Source: Hyphomicrobiales bacterium (GTDB lineage: Bacteria; Pseudomonadota; Alphaproteobacteria; Rhizobiales; Beijerinckiaceae). Taken from it: DNA of 64,000 nt. Each line of letters begins with the position of its first letter. Within the stretch, counting starts at the first letter, position 1. The notes below the pieces were generated by a model. It worked only from the letters and a program-made list of their open reading frames with translations. It was not told the DNA's origin and did not search any database. Below, one piece after another: positions 1-10,255 of this stretch. The DNA lies in NCBI GenBank assembly GCA_900470095.1, contig UBZM01000005.1:300853-364852 (forward strand), given 5' to 3'. The position numbers and the translations under genes were made by a program.

Positions 1-230
1 CGCCGAGGGGCCTCGGCGTGCGCGGCGGTCCCAATAGTCCGCTGGGCGCGCGTACTCTGTATCTGTTCGGCGAAGGTCGGGACCTTGGCTACCGAATCCA
101 CGGCACTCTGGAGCCCTACAGTGTTGGCACCAACGTCTCGTCGGGCTGCATCCGGATGATCAATCAGGATATCGTGCATCTCTACGCACGCGTCGCCCCC
201 GGAACGCCTGTTACCGTACTGGCTGCGTGA
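1..230 (+). CDS. L,D-transpeptidase (YkuD family), C-terminal part only
   Basis: The reading frame is open from the first bases of the window and ends at a TGA at 228-230, so only the last 75 or so residues are seen. They carry the YkuD catalytic signature: a histidine-glycine pair (RIHGT) followed by SSGCIRM, whose cysteine forms the acyl-enzyme, and a GTPVTVL tail typical of the domain end. Enzymes of this family make 3-3 peptidoglycan cross-links or attach lipoproteins in the periplasm. The GTG at 18 is not taken as the start because the frame and the family resemblance (GVRGGPNSPLG) run upstream of it. The signal peptide and full length lie outside the window. Confidence 0.85.
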   Translation, partial: PRGLGVRGGPNSPLGARTLYLFGEGRDLGYRIHGTLEPYSVGTNVSSGCIRMINQDIVHLYARVAPGTPVTVLAA

Positions 231-300
231 CACTCGGTCGGGCGCGGCGCTGTTCACGCCGCGACCCGCGCTCTGACGGTCGCCCGCATCTTGGTTAGAG

Positions 301-455
301 CCCAGGGGCATTTCCCACCTGCGTGCTGCTTTCGATCTGCGAGACGTGGTTGAGGGCGATCACCCATCGGTTGTCGGGCTTGCGCATCAGGCGGGGGGAC
401 GCCGGCCTGGTTGCCCGCCGCGCACCAGCTTTTAGTCGGTGATCAGCTGGGCCGC
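301..455 (-). pseudogene. Decayed 3' fragment of an NTF2-like (SnoaL/DUF4440) gene
   Basis: This stretch aligns with the 3' end of the intact NTF2-like gene at 3325-3744. From 331 onward most bases match those from 3364 onward, and the peptide WVIALNHVSQIE is kept in both. By my reading the copy has two separate 2-base deletions (around 392 and 410) that break the frame, and the similarity stops at about 455, so the 5' two thirds are missing. It is in the same orientation as the intact gene. No promoter or start is left. Confidence 0.75.
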
Positions 456-697
456 ACCGAGCCTTTCGCACCCCCGGGGCGCGATTGAACGGGTCGATCC
501 CACACTGGTTTCGTTTGCGGGCGAGGAGCCGGAGGCAGCTCGACCCGCTTCTTTCATAAACGCTGGCCCGACCTGACCGTGACCCTGGAGCGTGCGGGCG
601 ACCGGGGCGCCGCTCAGAGGAAGACGTCCAGCATCGCATAGCGGGGGCGTCCGGCGATCGTCGCCGTCCTCGCGATCATCGCCTTCAGGATCTGATC

Positions 698-2887
698 CTA
701 TGGGGTCTCGAAGCTTCGCAGGATTACGGCGGCCTCCACGGGACGCATTGCGAGAATCTCCTGATAAAGCGCCGCCGTGATCGCGCAGTACTCCGCATGC
801 CGCGACGGCGGCACCGATGACAGCTGGAATATGCCCAAATTCTCAGTCGTGAACCGCTTGGCCAAGTTGGTGTAAACACGCACCAGTAGCGCTTTGACCA
901 CCTGGGGATTTACGGGGGCGCGGGGAGCGGATGTGGCGATGACGCGCTCGCCGAGCGCCAGCTCCCGCTGAACCAGTGCAGGCGGCACTTCGCCCGACAA
1001 GTTCACGGCTCCCAGGCCCGCCGCGTACCGATAGCAAAGCGTCGGGTTTCGCTGGCCTAGCGCGATGTACTGATCCACCGCCACGCGAGCAAAATCGATC
1101 AGTACGGAATCGTCGGCGCGCGCCTTGTGGTCCTTGATCACTGACAGCAACTCCTCGCGGAAGGCGGCGATCAACTGGACCTCGGTCTGCCCGTTCATAT
1201 AGCCATCGAAATAGGCCTGGGCGATGCGCTGGTAGTCCTGCGGAAGCCGGGTCTTCATGGCGGCAAAGGAGGGGATGTACTTGGCCATCCCGTCGGCCAG
1301 CATGTCCTTGGTGAGGTCTCTCTCATAGCCCGACGCGGCGAACTGAGACCCGTCCGATAGGTTCGTTATGACCCCGGCGGCGAGCATTTCCTGCTCGGTC
1401 GGATACCACATCTCCGCGCTCGGGACGGCGAGGGCCCGGTCGACGAAGCCGGTCGCGAACCCGGCCGCGATATACTGCGCCTTCCATGATCGGGCCGCGA
1501 CTGCCAGATCGGCGAATGTCATGCCAGCGAAAGCGGGTCCGTGGAAGCCCAGCTTGCCGCCCTTGTTGAGCCAGCGCTCGCGACCGGAAGCGAACGCCAG
1601 GGTGCAGGCTGACTCGCAGTGCGTCGACACATAGGTGACGAGACCCCGCTTCCTGATCGCATCGTTGAGCTTTGCCGCTTCCCCGATGCGGCCGCCGACG
1701 CTGGTGAGGTGGACGACGCGGATCCGCGGCGAGGCGCTGACCACACGCTCGAAGTCGGCGGTCAGGCCGAACTTGAAGCCGCCCGTCACCTCTATCTCGG
1801 TTCCGTTCCTCATGACGCGCAGGGAATATGGCGGCATCCTGGGATCGCCCCGAAACGCCATGTCATAGGTCTCGGCGATCTGAAGGGCACCGCCCTGCGA
1901 GAACTCGGCAATCGTTCGGATGACGCCGATGGCGAGCATGACCTTCGCAGCGGTCGCCCAACCCGTACCGAGGTTTGCTGCAATCCTGCGGGCGGCATGG
2001 TTCGTCGCCGACCGCCAGGTGCCCACGACCTGCCAGACCGTCACGACGAGAACAATCGCCCACACCGTCACTTGCATCCAGAAAATGGGGCCGGGATCAA
2101 ACCCCTTATCCGTCGTGAACAGCTGGTTGACGCCAAGTATCGCGAGCAAGGCCAGCACGTTGCCGACGAAGGCGACGCCCCAATACGACCAGCCGAGCGA
2201 AATCTCTCCCCGCCAATGCTTCACGAAGAGGTTGCTGGACGGACGTGCCTCGGGCCGGGGGGCGACAGGCGGCTGCTCCGATGATGCAGAAATAGCGACA
2301 TCGGAGACCGGCGAGCTTGGCAGGCCGACCACGGCAGCCGAGTTCGTCGGCTCGCGCTGTTCCCGCTTCGGCGCAACGCCGTCCCGGGCGATCGCCTTTC
2401 GCAAGCCCCATTTCGAGACGAGCGAGACAAGGAGGGCCATCAAGGCGGCGGAGCCGACAAATCCGCCGAAGTAGCCGATATCTTCAGCCGCATTCCCGGG
2501 TTGGCCGAACCGGTATTCGTTGCGCCACTGGAAGAGAATGTCGGAGAGCAGAAGCACACCCGCGAGGGATGCTGCGCCGGTGACGAACTTCGCCGTCAAT
2601 GTGCGGAGGGCCTCGTCCGGGCTCCGTCCTAATGCGCCCTTGAGGCCATAACGCGCCAGTGCGCCGAAAAGGAAGGCGAAGAGCGCAAGAGCCACGGTCA
2701 AAACGAGGTAGTACCCGACGTCACTGGACGCAAACGCCTGGGATGACAAAACTATCGGAAGTAGCGAAGCTACCGATAGTGCAAGTCCGGCCACGACAAC
2801 GTTGCGTGTCCAGCGTAGTGGCAGTCGCTTCAACCAGCGCTCGGCATGAGACTTTGTGGCGGCCTTCGGGTGGTCCGTGTGGGGCAT
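698..2887 (-). CDS. Multi-pass membrane protein with C-terminal ClpP-like serine protease domain
   Basis: A protein of about 729 residues from ATG 2887; an in-frame TTG at 2905 would add six. The N-terminal half has several hydrophobic segments (about 33-60, 63-85, 105-125, 143-163, then 240-260, 272-292 and 320-335, numbered from the TTG), separated by a proline-rich linker near 175-225. The C-terminal part from about 395 resembles the ClpP/crotonase-like fold of COG3904-type proteins: VVHLTSVGGRIGEA, then a serine in CESACTLAFASG (about 432) and a histidine in LGFHGP (about 455). This suggests a membrane-anchored serine peptidase acting outside the cytoplasm; the substrate is unknown. It stands alone between the NTF2-like gene and that gene's decayed copy. 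The membrane and protease assignment is secure in outline, the activity is inferred. Confidence 0.75.
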   Translation of the reverse strand: MPHTDHPKAATKSHAERWLKRLPLRWTRNVVVAGLALSVASLLPIVLSSQAFASSDVGYYLVLTVALALFAFLFGALARYGLKGALGRSPDEALRTLTAKFVTGAASLAGVLLLSDILFQWRNEYRFGQPGNAAEDIGYFGGFVGSAALMALLVSLVSKWGLRKAIARDGVAPKREQREPTNSAAVVGLPSSPVSDVAISASSEQPPVAPRPEARPSSNLFVKHWRGEISLGWSYWGVAFVGNVLALLAILGVNQLFTTDKGFDPGPIFWMQVTVWAIVLVVTVWQVVGTWRSATNHAARRIAANLGTGWATAAKVMLAIGVIRTIAEFSQGGALQIAETYDMAFRGDPRMPPYSLRVMRNGTEIEVTGGFKFGLTADFERVVSASPRIRVVHLTSVGGRIGEAAKLNDAIRKRGLVTYVSTHCESACTLAFASGRERWLNKGGKLGFHGPAFAGMTFADLAVAARSWKAQYIAAGFATGFVDRALAVPSAEMWYPTEQEMLAAGVITNLSDGSQFAASGYERDLTKDMLADGMAKYIPSFAAMKTRLPQDYQRIAQAYFDGYMNGQTEVQLIAAFREELLSVIKDHKARADDSVLIDFARVAVDQYIALGQRNPTLCYRYAAGLGAVNLSGEVPPALVQRELALGERVIATSAPRAPVNPQVVKALLVRVYTNLAKRFTTENLGIFQLSSVPPSRHAEYCAITAALYQEILAMRPVEAAVILRSFETP

Positions 2888-3324
2888 CTGGGCGCCGCTT
2901 CTCAAGTCCGTCGTTCGGCAGCCAAGACGCGCTTCATCTTGTTGACCTCGAAGGTGACCATTGCTTGGCCATTCCGATAGGTCAATGAGCTCCGCGCTCC
3001 TGGCGGGGGATAGAGACGCATCGCTCCGATGACTGGCGGGTTGCCGATCGCGTGCTGCCTCGTCTGGTCTGCACAGGAGACAGCGCGTGGAAAATCTCCG
3101 GAGGGCGAGTTCGCCGGCAGATCCAATGCGATAATCGTCCCCGGCCTTCCTCCATGTGAGCGTCAGCTTCCGGGGAGCCCAACCGCCGCTCCTGCCGCGA
3201 TCGGGCCCGCCGACCGATCGCCGGCAAACTTCGGCGTCTTACCGACTGAATCGACGTCCGCCACGGCCGGCTCCCTGCTGTGTGGCGCAGGGCGGTGCCA
3301 TGAGCCACGCTCCCGCCCTTCGGT
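2888..3324. other. Intergenic stretch without a convincing gene
   Basis: About 440 bases between the membrane protein and the NTF2-like gene. A 74-residue minus-strand frame (2902-3126) ends at the possible TTG start of the membrane protein, but it has no recognisable motif and no clear ribosome site. I see no terminator hairpin with a T run, no repeat and no RNA gene. Confidence 0.4.
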
Positions 3325-3744
3325 TCAGTCCCGGGCCGGGGCCTTTCCGCCGGCATTGGCGGGTTCGATCTGCGAGACGTGGTTGAGGGCGATGACCCAT
3401 TGGTTGTCGCGCTTGCGCATCAGGCGGGTGTTGACGCCGGTCTGGTTGCCGGCGGCGCGCACCAGCTTGTAGTCGCTGATCAGCTGGGCGGAATCGGGCG
3501 CCAGCATCTCGATGCGGATGTTGGAAAAGGCGAGTTCGCCCTGCGAACCCGGCCCGCCGCCATAATCGGCGATGTAATGGTCGAGCGTTCCCTGCCAGTC
3601 CTTCTGGATGCGGCCGCGCGAGACGAAGACCACATCGGGATTGGCGAAGCCCGCCATATAGCCTTCGAAATCGCCGCGGTTCCAGGCCGCCTGCATCGTG
3701 GCGATCACCGCGCGGATCGCCTCTTTCTCAATCCTATCAGTCAT
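3325..3744 (-). CDS. NTF2-like / SnoaL-DUF4440 family protein
   Basis: A 139-residue protein with the features of small NTF2-like folds of the SgcJ/EcaC/DUF4440 group: an N-terminal helix (AIRAVIATMQAAWNRGDFE), then GYMAGFANPDVVFVSRGRI, and a final strand pair ending WVIALNHVSQIEP. Members bind or convert small hydrophobic or charged molecules, and many have unknown substrates. No signal peptide is present, so it is probably cytoplasmic. It lies 24 bases downstream of the GntR regulator gene on the same strand and probably shares its transcript, so it may belong to the gamma-glutamyl peptide system across the divergent promoter. A broken copy of its 3' end sits at 301-455. Confidence 0.8.
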   Translation of the reverse strand: MTDRIEKEAIRAVIATMQAAWNRGDFEGYMAGFANPDVVFVSRGRIQKDWQGTLDHYIADYGGGPGSQGELAFSNIRIEMLAPDSAQLISDYKLVRAAGNQTGVNTRLMRKRDNQWVIALNHVSQIEPANAGGKAPARD

Positions 3745-3768
3745 TTGGAGCTCACCTTTCAGAGTGCG

Positions 3769-4461
3769 TCAGAGCGCAGTCTTGGCCACGGCCTCGTCTT
3801 CCTGCCGCTGCCGTTTGATCAGGACTTCCTGGGCCGCCGAGACGAGATGGCGGCGCAGCGCGTTCTCCGCAGTCTTCGCGTCCTGATCCAGGATCGCGTC
3901 GACGATCTGCTGATGCTCGCGGCAGGAGCGCTTGACGCGTCCCTTGTCCTTGAGCTGGAATTTGCGGAAGGGCGCGAGTTTCAGCCGTAGCGTCTGGGCA
4001 ACCGCGATCAGGTCGCTGTTATGGCTGCCCTGGAAGAGCAGGCTGTGAAACTGCGTGTTGAGCTCGTTATAGCCATCGAGGTCGCCCTCGTCGGCCAGCG
4101 CATTCATCTGGCGGTGCAGGCTTTCGAGTTCGGCCCGCTCCCGCATCGTCATCCGGTGTGAGGAGAGCCGGCCGCAGGTCGCCTCCAGCTCGGCCATCGC
4201 CTCGAACATCTCGTCGATGCGCTCCGTGGAAATCTGCGTCACGACCACGCCCTTATAGGGCTCCCGCTCGGCCAGCCCCCGCCCGCACAGGATATGCAAG
4301 GCTTCCCGGACGGGCGTGCGGGAGACGCCGAACTGCAGGGCGATGGAGGATTCATCGAGCCGGGCACCGGCCGGAAACTCGCCGTTGATGACAGCCTCTT
4401 CGAGCTGTTCGGCAATGAAATCACTGCGGCTTTTCTTGGTGGCTGCCGGCATGTCCAGCAT
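3769..4461 (-). CDS. GntR-family transcriptional regulator (FadR/FCD type)
   Basis: Starting at ATG 4461 (MLDMPAATKK) the protein has about 230 residues. The N-terminal winged helix includes IAEQLEEAVINGEFPAGARL and the recognition helix region FGVSRTPVREAL, which is diagnostic for GntR. The C-terminal helical domain (about 90-220) has the FCD pattern, including a metal- or ligand-type histidine near LNTQFHSLL and REHQQIVDAI. It is divergent from the gamma-glutamyltransferase/peptide importer operon with about 240 bases between, the usual arrangement for a local regulator that responds to a carboxylate or amino-acid-like ligand. The frame extends upstream to 4506, but those 15 residues lie outside the family domain. 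Confidence 0.88.
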   Translation of the reverse strand: MLDMPAATKKSRSDFIAEQLEEAVINGEFPAGARLDESSIALQFGVSRTPVREALHILCGRGLAEREPYKGVVVTQISTERIDEMFEAMAELEATCGRLSSHRMTMRERAELESLHRQMNALADEGDLDGYNELNTQFHSLLFQGSHNSDLIAVAQTLRLKLAPFRKFQLKDKGRVKRSCREHQQIVDAILDQDAKTAENALRRHLVSAAQEVLIKRQRQEDEAVAKTAL

Positions 4462-4536
4462 CACGCGTTCCTCTGTTCCCAACTCCGCCACGCGCAAGCC
4501 CACCATTCCAGATCGTCACCTCGGCCGATCCCGATG

Positions 4537-4565
4537 AGTACACAATCCTGTTGCAATGTGGACAA
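4537..4565 (-). promoter_or_regulatory. Possible sigma70-type promoter for the GntR gene in the divergent region
   Basis: In the AT-rich part of the 4462-4703 divergent region, the minus strand reads TTGTCC, 17 bases, TGTACT, an acceptable -35/-10 pair about 75 bases upstream of the GntR start. The same segment contains TTGTATA and TTGTGTAC, loosely like GntR-family half sites. Only pattern matching supports this. Confidence 0.3.
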
Positions 4566-4703
4566 AAAATATACAAAACGAGCCGCTCCCGCATGAGCTG
4601 CGGCACAAAATCCTGAGGCTTGTCTATCATCCCCGCGTGGATCTCCGGCCTTGTCGACACGCACCGTCAGGCGGTCGCGAACGGCTGGAAATGAGGAATT
4701 GCC

Positions 4704-6536
4704 ATGACATTTACGACGCGACCGGAACTCAGGGGCACATTCGGAGCCGTTTCCTCGACGCATTGGCTGGCCTCGACCGTCGGCATGTCCATCTTGGAAA
4801 AGGGCCACACCGCCTTTGATGCCGCGGTCGCCACCGGTTTCGTCCTGCAGATCGTCGAGCCGCATCTCAACGGCCCGGCCGGCGAAGTGCCGATCATCGT
4901 GACCCCGGCCGGCGCCGAGACCCCGATCGTCATCTGCGGGCAGGGGCCGTCCCCTGCGAAGGCGACCATCAAGCATTTCAAGGATCTCGGCCTCGATATC
5001 ATTCCAGGCACCGGCCTGCTCGCCGCCTGCATTCCCGGCGCGTTCGGCGCCTGGCTGACGCTGCTGCGCGATTACGGCACGGCCGAGCTCGAAGATGTTC
5101 TGGCGCCCGCGATCTATTACGCCAGGACCGGCCACCCGCTGGTGCCGCGCATCGCCCGGACGATCGCCTCGATGCGCGAGCTGTTCGAGACCCACTGGCC
5201 GAGCTCCGCGGAGATCTACCTGCCGGGCGGCGTGGCGCCTCAGTCCGGCAAGCTCTTCCGCAATCCGCAGATTGCCGCGCTCTACCAGCAGATCCTCGAC
5301 CACGCGAAATCGGCCGGGAATCGCGAGGCACGCATCAATGCGGCGCTCGACTTCTGGTATCGCGGCCCGGTTGCCGAGCGGATCGAGGAATTCTGCGCCA
5401 CCGAGGAAGTCTGGGACGTCTCGGGCCGCCACCACAAGGGCCTGATCACCGCCCAGGACATGGCCGATTATCAGCCGTCGATCGAAAAGCCGGTCTCGGT
5501 GACCTATGGCGATTGCGAGGTCTTCAAATGCGGGCCGTGGTCGCAAGGCCCCGTCCTGCTGCAGATGCTGCAGCTCCTCAAGGGCACGGATATCGCCGAT
5601 CTCGATCCGACCAGCGCCGATTTCGTCCATCTCGTCGTCGAGACGGCCAAGCTCGCGATGGCCGACCGTGATTCCTGGTATGGCGACAGCTCCGATGTGC
5701 CGATCAAGGCGCTGCTCTCCTCCGGCTATGCCGATATCCGCCGCGCACTGATCACGGGCACGGCGTCGATGGAGGTGCTCCCCGGCACTCCGGAAGGCCG
5801 CAATCCCAATCTGCCGCCGCTGCGCACGGTCGGCACCATCGCGCAGCCCGGCCTCGGCGGCGGCGAACCGACGGTCGCCCGCGAAGCCAAATTGCCGAAT
5901 GACCGGCAGGGCGAACCCGCGCTCACCCGCGAAGGCGCGCAGCGCGGCGACACCGTGCAGGTCAGCGCGGTCGACCGCTGGGGCAATATGGTGTCGGCGA
6001 CGCCGTCCGGCGGCTGGTTCCAGTCGAGCCCGGTCATTCCCGGCCTCGGCTTCAGCCTGACGACCCGCGCCCAGATGTTCTGGCTCGAAGAGGGCCTGAA
6101 CTCCACGCTGGCGCCATCGAAGCGGCCGCGCACGACGCTGACCCCGTCCACCGTCTACCGGGACGGCCAGCCCTACATGGCCTTCGGCACGCCGGGCGGC
6201 GACCAGCAGGATCAATGGCAGCTGATCATGCTGCTGCGTCATCTCCACAAGGGCATGAACCTTCAGGAAGCGATCGACGCCCCGTCCTTCCATACTGACC
6301 ATCTCGCAAGCTCGTTCTGGCCGCGCGAGATCAGCTTCGGCGCGATCACGCTCGAAGACCGCTTCCCGCAGGCGGTTCGCGACGATCTGGCGGCAAGGGG
6401 GCACAAGATCACCGTCGGCGACACCTGGTCCGAAGGGCGCCTCTCGGCGGTTGCCCGCGAGATGGATGGCGACGTGCAGCTGGTGAAGGCCGGCGCCAAT
6501 CCGCGAGGCGTCCAGGGTTATGCGGTCGCACGCTGA
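4704..6536 (+). CDS. Gamma-glutamyltransferase-like Ntn hydrolase
   Basis: A 610-residue member of the gamma-glutamyltranspeptidase family, which cleaves or transfers the gamma-glutamyl group of glutathione-like peptides after autocatalytic cleavage into two subunits. The N-terminal nucleotide-sugar-free core shows HTAFDAAVATGFVLQIVEPH. The expected processing site is GDTVQVSAVD, with the catalytic threonine at residue 417 (codon at 5952), followed by GNMVSATPSGGWFQSS. The C-terminal part has FGTPGGDQQDQWQ. The usual glycine-rich GIGGGG stretch near the N-terminus is replaced by GPAGEVP, so it is a divergent member. No signal peptide is visible, unlike the periplasmic E. coli enzyme, so action on imported peptide in the cytoplasm is likely. 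A good ribosome site (GAGGAA) precedes the ATG, and a Dpp-type importer follows 42 bases on. Confidence 0.85.
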   Translation: MTFTTRPELRGTFGAVSSTHWLASTVGMSILEKGHTAFDAAVATGFVLQIVEPHLNGPAGEVPIIVTPAGAETPIVICGQGPSPAKATIKHFKDLGLDIIPGTGLLAACIPGAFGAWLTLLRDYGTAELEDVLAPAIYYARTGHPLVPRIARTIASMRELFETHWPSSAEIYLPGGVAPQSGKLFRNPQIAALYQQILDHAKSAGNREARINAALDFWYRGPVAERIEEFCATEEVWDVSGRHHKGLITAQDMADYQPSIEKPVSVTYGDCEVFKCGPWSQGPVLLQMLQLLKGTDIADLDPTSADFVHLVVETAKLAMADRDSWYGDSSDVPIKALLSSGYADIRRALITGTASMEVLPGTPEGRNPNLPPLRTVGTIAQPGLGGGEPTVAREAKLPNDRQGEPALTREGAQRGDTVQVSAVDRWGNMVSATPSGGWFQSSPVIPGLGFSLTTRAQMFWLEEGLNSTLAPSKRPRTTLTPSTVYRDGQPYMAFGTPGGDQQDQWQLIMLLRHLHKGMNLQEAIDAPSFHTDHLASSFWPREISFGAITLEDRFPQAVRDDLAARGHKITVGDTWSEGRLSAVAREMDGDVQLVKAGANPRGVQGYAVAR

Positions 6537-6578
6537 TCCAGCAAGACAAGCATTCCGGAACAGGAGAGGGGACTATCG

Positions 6579-8099
6579 ATGAAACCGACTTATCTTGCAC
6601 TCGCCGCCAGCCTGGCGCTCGGCGCCATGGCCGTGACGGTGGCGCCCGCCGCCGCCCAGACCGTTCTCAAGATCGGCCTGCAGGACGATCCCGATACGCT
6701 CGACCCGGTGTCCAACTGGAGCTTCGTCGGCCGCCACGTCCTGCAGTCGCTCTGCGACAAGATCGTCGACATCGACCAGAACGGCAAGATCATCCCGATG
6801 CTGGCGGCCAGCTGGGAATGGAGCGCAGACAGCACCGTGCTGACCCTGACGCTGCGCGGCGATGCCGTCTTCCATGACGGCACCAAGGTCGACGCCGCGG
6901 CGATCAAGTACAATCTGGAGCGCGCTCTCACCTCGGGCATCTCGCGACGCAAGGCTGAGATCAGCGCGATCAAGAGCGTCGAAGCCGTCGATCCGACCAC
7001 CGTCAAGATCAGCCTCAAGGAGCCTTCGGTTCCGCTGCTCGCCGCGCTCAGCGACCGCGCCGGCATGATCATCAGCCCGGCGGCCGGTGCAAAGCTCGGC
7101 GACAAGTTCACCGATGCGCCGGTCTGCTCCGGCCCCTACAAATTCCTGGAGCGCGTGGTCCAGGACCGCATCGTCCTTGAAAAATTCCCGCAATATTACG
7201 ATGCGGCGAAGTACAAGTTCGATCGCCTGATCTATCGCGGCATGCCCGATTCCAACGTCCGCCTGCTGAATCTGCGCTCGGGCCAGCTCGACCTGATCGA
7301 GCGCCTGGCTGCGACCGATGTGGACGCCGTCAAGGCCGACAAGGCGCTCGCCGTCGACCCCGTCGTCGGGCTCGGCTATTACGGCATCACCTTCAGCATC
7401 GGTGGCGACGGCGCCAATCTCGATGCCGGCAAGAAGGCCGCGATCCGCGAAGCCTTCAGCCTCGCGATTGATCGCCAGGCCATCAGCAATGTCGTATTCG
7501 ACGGGCAGGCGAGCATCGGCAACCAGCCGTTCCCGCCGTCGAGCCCGTTCTACGACAAGAGCTTCCCGGTTCCGGCCCGTGATCCCGATGCCGCCAAGAA
7601 GAAGATGGCCGAGGCCGGCGTGAAGTCGGTCAATCTGGAACTGCTCGTTCCCACCGATGCCGAACGCCAGCAGGTCGCCCAGCTCATCCAGGCGATGGTC
7701 CAGGACATCGGCATCAAGGTTTCGATCAAGCCGACCGAACTGATGACGCTGCTCGACGTCGCCCGCCAGGGCAAGTTCCAGTCGCATCTCGTCGGCTGGA
7801 GCGGCCGCGTCGATCCCGACCTGAACGTCACGCCGATGCTCTCCTGCGGCGCGGCGACGAACGACGCCAAGTATTGCAACGAGGCGCTCGACGCGATCCT
7901 CGCCAAGGCCCGCTCGCTCGGGGACCCGGCTGCGCGCCAGGCCGAATACGCCAAGGCGGTCGCGATCCTGCTCAAGGACCTGCCGATCGTCTATCTCTAC
8001 CACTCGCAGTGGATCTTCGCGCACAGCTCCAAGATCACCGGCCTCAAGCCCGCTCCGGATGGCATCATCCGCCTGGCTGACGTCAGCCGAAAAAGCTGA
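6579..8099 (+). CDS. ABC importer substrate-binding protein, SBP family 5 (peptide type)
   Basis: A 506-residue periplasmic binding protein. Residues 1-26 form a Sec signal peptide ending APAAAQ. The mature part begins TVLKIGLQDDPDTLDPV, followed by the family hallmark of a loading helix and DAVFHDGTKVDAAAIKYN. It ends with the usual C-terminal lobe (DIGIKVSIKP, then PIVYLYHSQW). Family members bind oligopeptides, glutathione, nickel chelates or opines; the ligand here cannot be read from sequence. It sits between the gamma-glutamyltransferase-like gene and two ATPase genes in one plus-strand operon, which favours a gamma-glutamyl compound or other short peptide. An AGGAGAGG ribosome site lies before the ATG. 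Confidence 0.9.
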   Translation: MKPTYLALAASLALGAMAVTVAPAAAQTVLKIGLQDDPDTLDPVSNWSFVGRHVLQSLCDKIVDIDQNGKIIPMLAASWEWSADSTVLTLTLRGDAVFHDGTKVDAAAIKYNLERALTSGISRRKAEISAIKSVEAVDPTTVKISLKEPSVPLLAALSDRAGMIISPAAGAKLGDKFTDAPVCSGPYKFLERVVQDRIVLEKFPQYYDAAKYKFDRLIYRGMPDSNVRLLNLRSGQLDLIERLAATDVDAVKADKALAVDPVVGLGYYGITFSIGGDGANLDAGKKAAIREAFSLAIDRQAISNVVFDGQASIGNQPFPPSSPFYDKSFPVPARDPDAAKKKMAEAGVKSVNLELLVPTDAERQQVAQLIQAMVQDIGIKVSIKPTELMTLLDVARQGKFQSHLVGWSGRVDPDLNVTPMLSCGAATNDAKYCNEALDAILAKARSLGDPAARQAEYAKAVAILLKDLPIVYLYHSQWIFAHSSKITGLKPAPDGIIRLADVSRKS

Positions 8100-8117
8100 G
8101 CAGGTATCAAGGCTGCG

Positions 8118-9130
<1,013 letters not shown>

Positions 9131-9134
<4 letters not shown>

Positions 9135-10252
9135 TCCAGAGCGCCTCCAGCGCCCCCGCGGCCAAGCCGATCCTCGAAGCCCGCGGCCTCGGCAAGAGCT
9201 TCGTCGTCAAGCGCTCGCTGTTTGGCCGCCCGCTCGCGACCGTCGGCGCGGTCGATGACGTGAGCCTGTCGCTGATGCCCGGCGAAACGCTCGCCATCGT
9301 CGGCGAATCCGGTTGCGGCAAGTCGACGCTCGGCCGCCTGCTGATGCGCCTGATCGAGCCCAGCTCCGGCGAGGTCTTCATCGACGGGCAGGACGTCACC
9401 CATGCCAGCCATACGGCGGTGCGCGCGCAGCGCCGGCATGTGCAGCTGATCTTCCAGGACCCCTATGCCTCGCTCAACCCGCGCATGACGATCGCCCAGA
9501 CGATCGCCGAGCCGCTGATGCTGCACGACATCGTGCCGGCCGGGCAGCGCGCCAGGCGCGTCGCTGAGCTTCTCGACATGGTCGGCCTGCGCCCGGAACA
9601 GGCGGACCGCTATCCGCATGAATTCTCCGGCGGCCAGCGCCAACGCGTCGTCATCGCGCGGGCGCTCGCCTCCGAACCGAAGGCGATCATCTGCGACGAG
9701 GCGGTGTCGGCGCTGGACGTCTCGATCCAGGCGCAGGTCCTCAATCTGTTGAAGAACCTGCAGAAGCGGCTCGGCATTGCCTTCGTCTTCATCTCGCACG
9801 ATCTCGGCGTCGTGAAGCACATCGCCGATCGCGTCGCCGTGATGTATCTCGGCAAGGTCGTCGAGATGGGCACGTCCGACGAGATCTTCGCCGCGCCGCG
9901 CCACCCCTATACGCGGGCGTTGCTCTCGGCCATTCCGGTTGCGGCGCCGCCGAGCCATCAGCGCTCGCGCGCGGCGAGACTCCATGGCGATCTGCCGAGC
10001 CCGCTTTCCCCGCCCGAGGGATGCCGGCTGCATACACGCTGCCCGCATACGCGGCCGGATTGCAAGAGCGTGAGCATGGTGCTCGAGGTCGAGGCGGGCG
10101 GCCATGCCAATGCCTGTGCCTTCTGGCGCGAACTGCCGGCGCAGGATGCGGGCGAGATTGCGCGCGAACCGCGCAACCCGAAGCTCGAAAAGCTGTTCGC
10201 GGCGTTTGAAGCCATGGCTGCGCGGCCGGCCCAGACCGTGACGGAGGGCTGA
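9131..10252 (+). CDS. Peptide ABC importer ATPase, DppF/OppF type
   Basis: A 373-residue ATPase from the ATG at 9131, which overlaps the stop of the previous gene. The reading frame is open further upstream, but the family similarity starts at [12 protein letters not shown]. Walker A is GESGCGKST, the signature is FSGGQRQR, and Walker B is [10 protein letters not shown], with alanine where most relatives have proline. The switch histidine is in FISHDLGVV. The C-terminal oligopeptide region with [10 protein letters not shown] is present and is followed by an extra tail of about 40 residues. It is the partner of the DppD-type subunit in the same operon. Confidence 0.92.
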
Positions 10253-10255
10253 CCC

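Noticed and set aside
2902..3126. A 74-residue minus-strand frame just upstream of the membrane protein
   Set aside because: It overlaps only the doubtful TTG start, has no motif and no good ribosome site. It cannot be excluded but is not supported.
4461..6404. A 647-residue minus-strand frame opposite the gamma-glutamyltransferase gene
   Set aside because: It is rich in Arg, Ala, Gly, Asp and His with no domain pattern, a normal by-product of high-GC coding DNA on the other strand.
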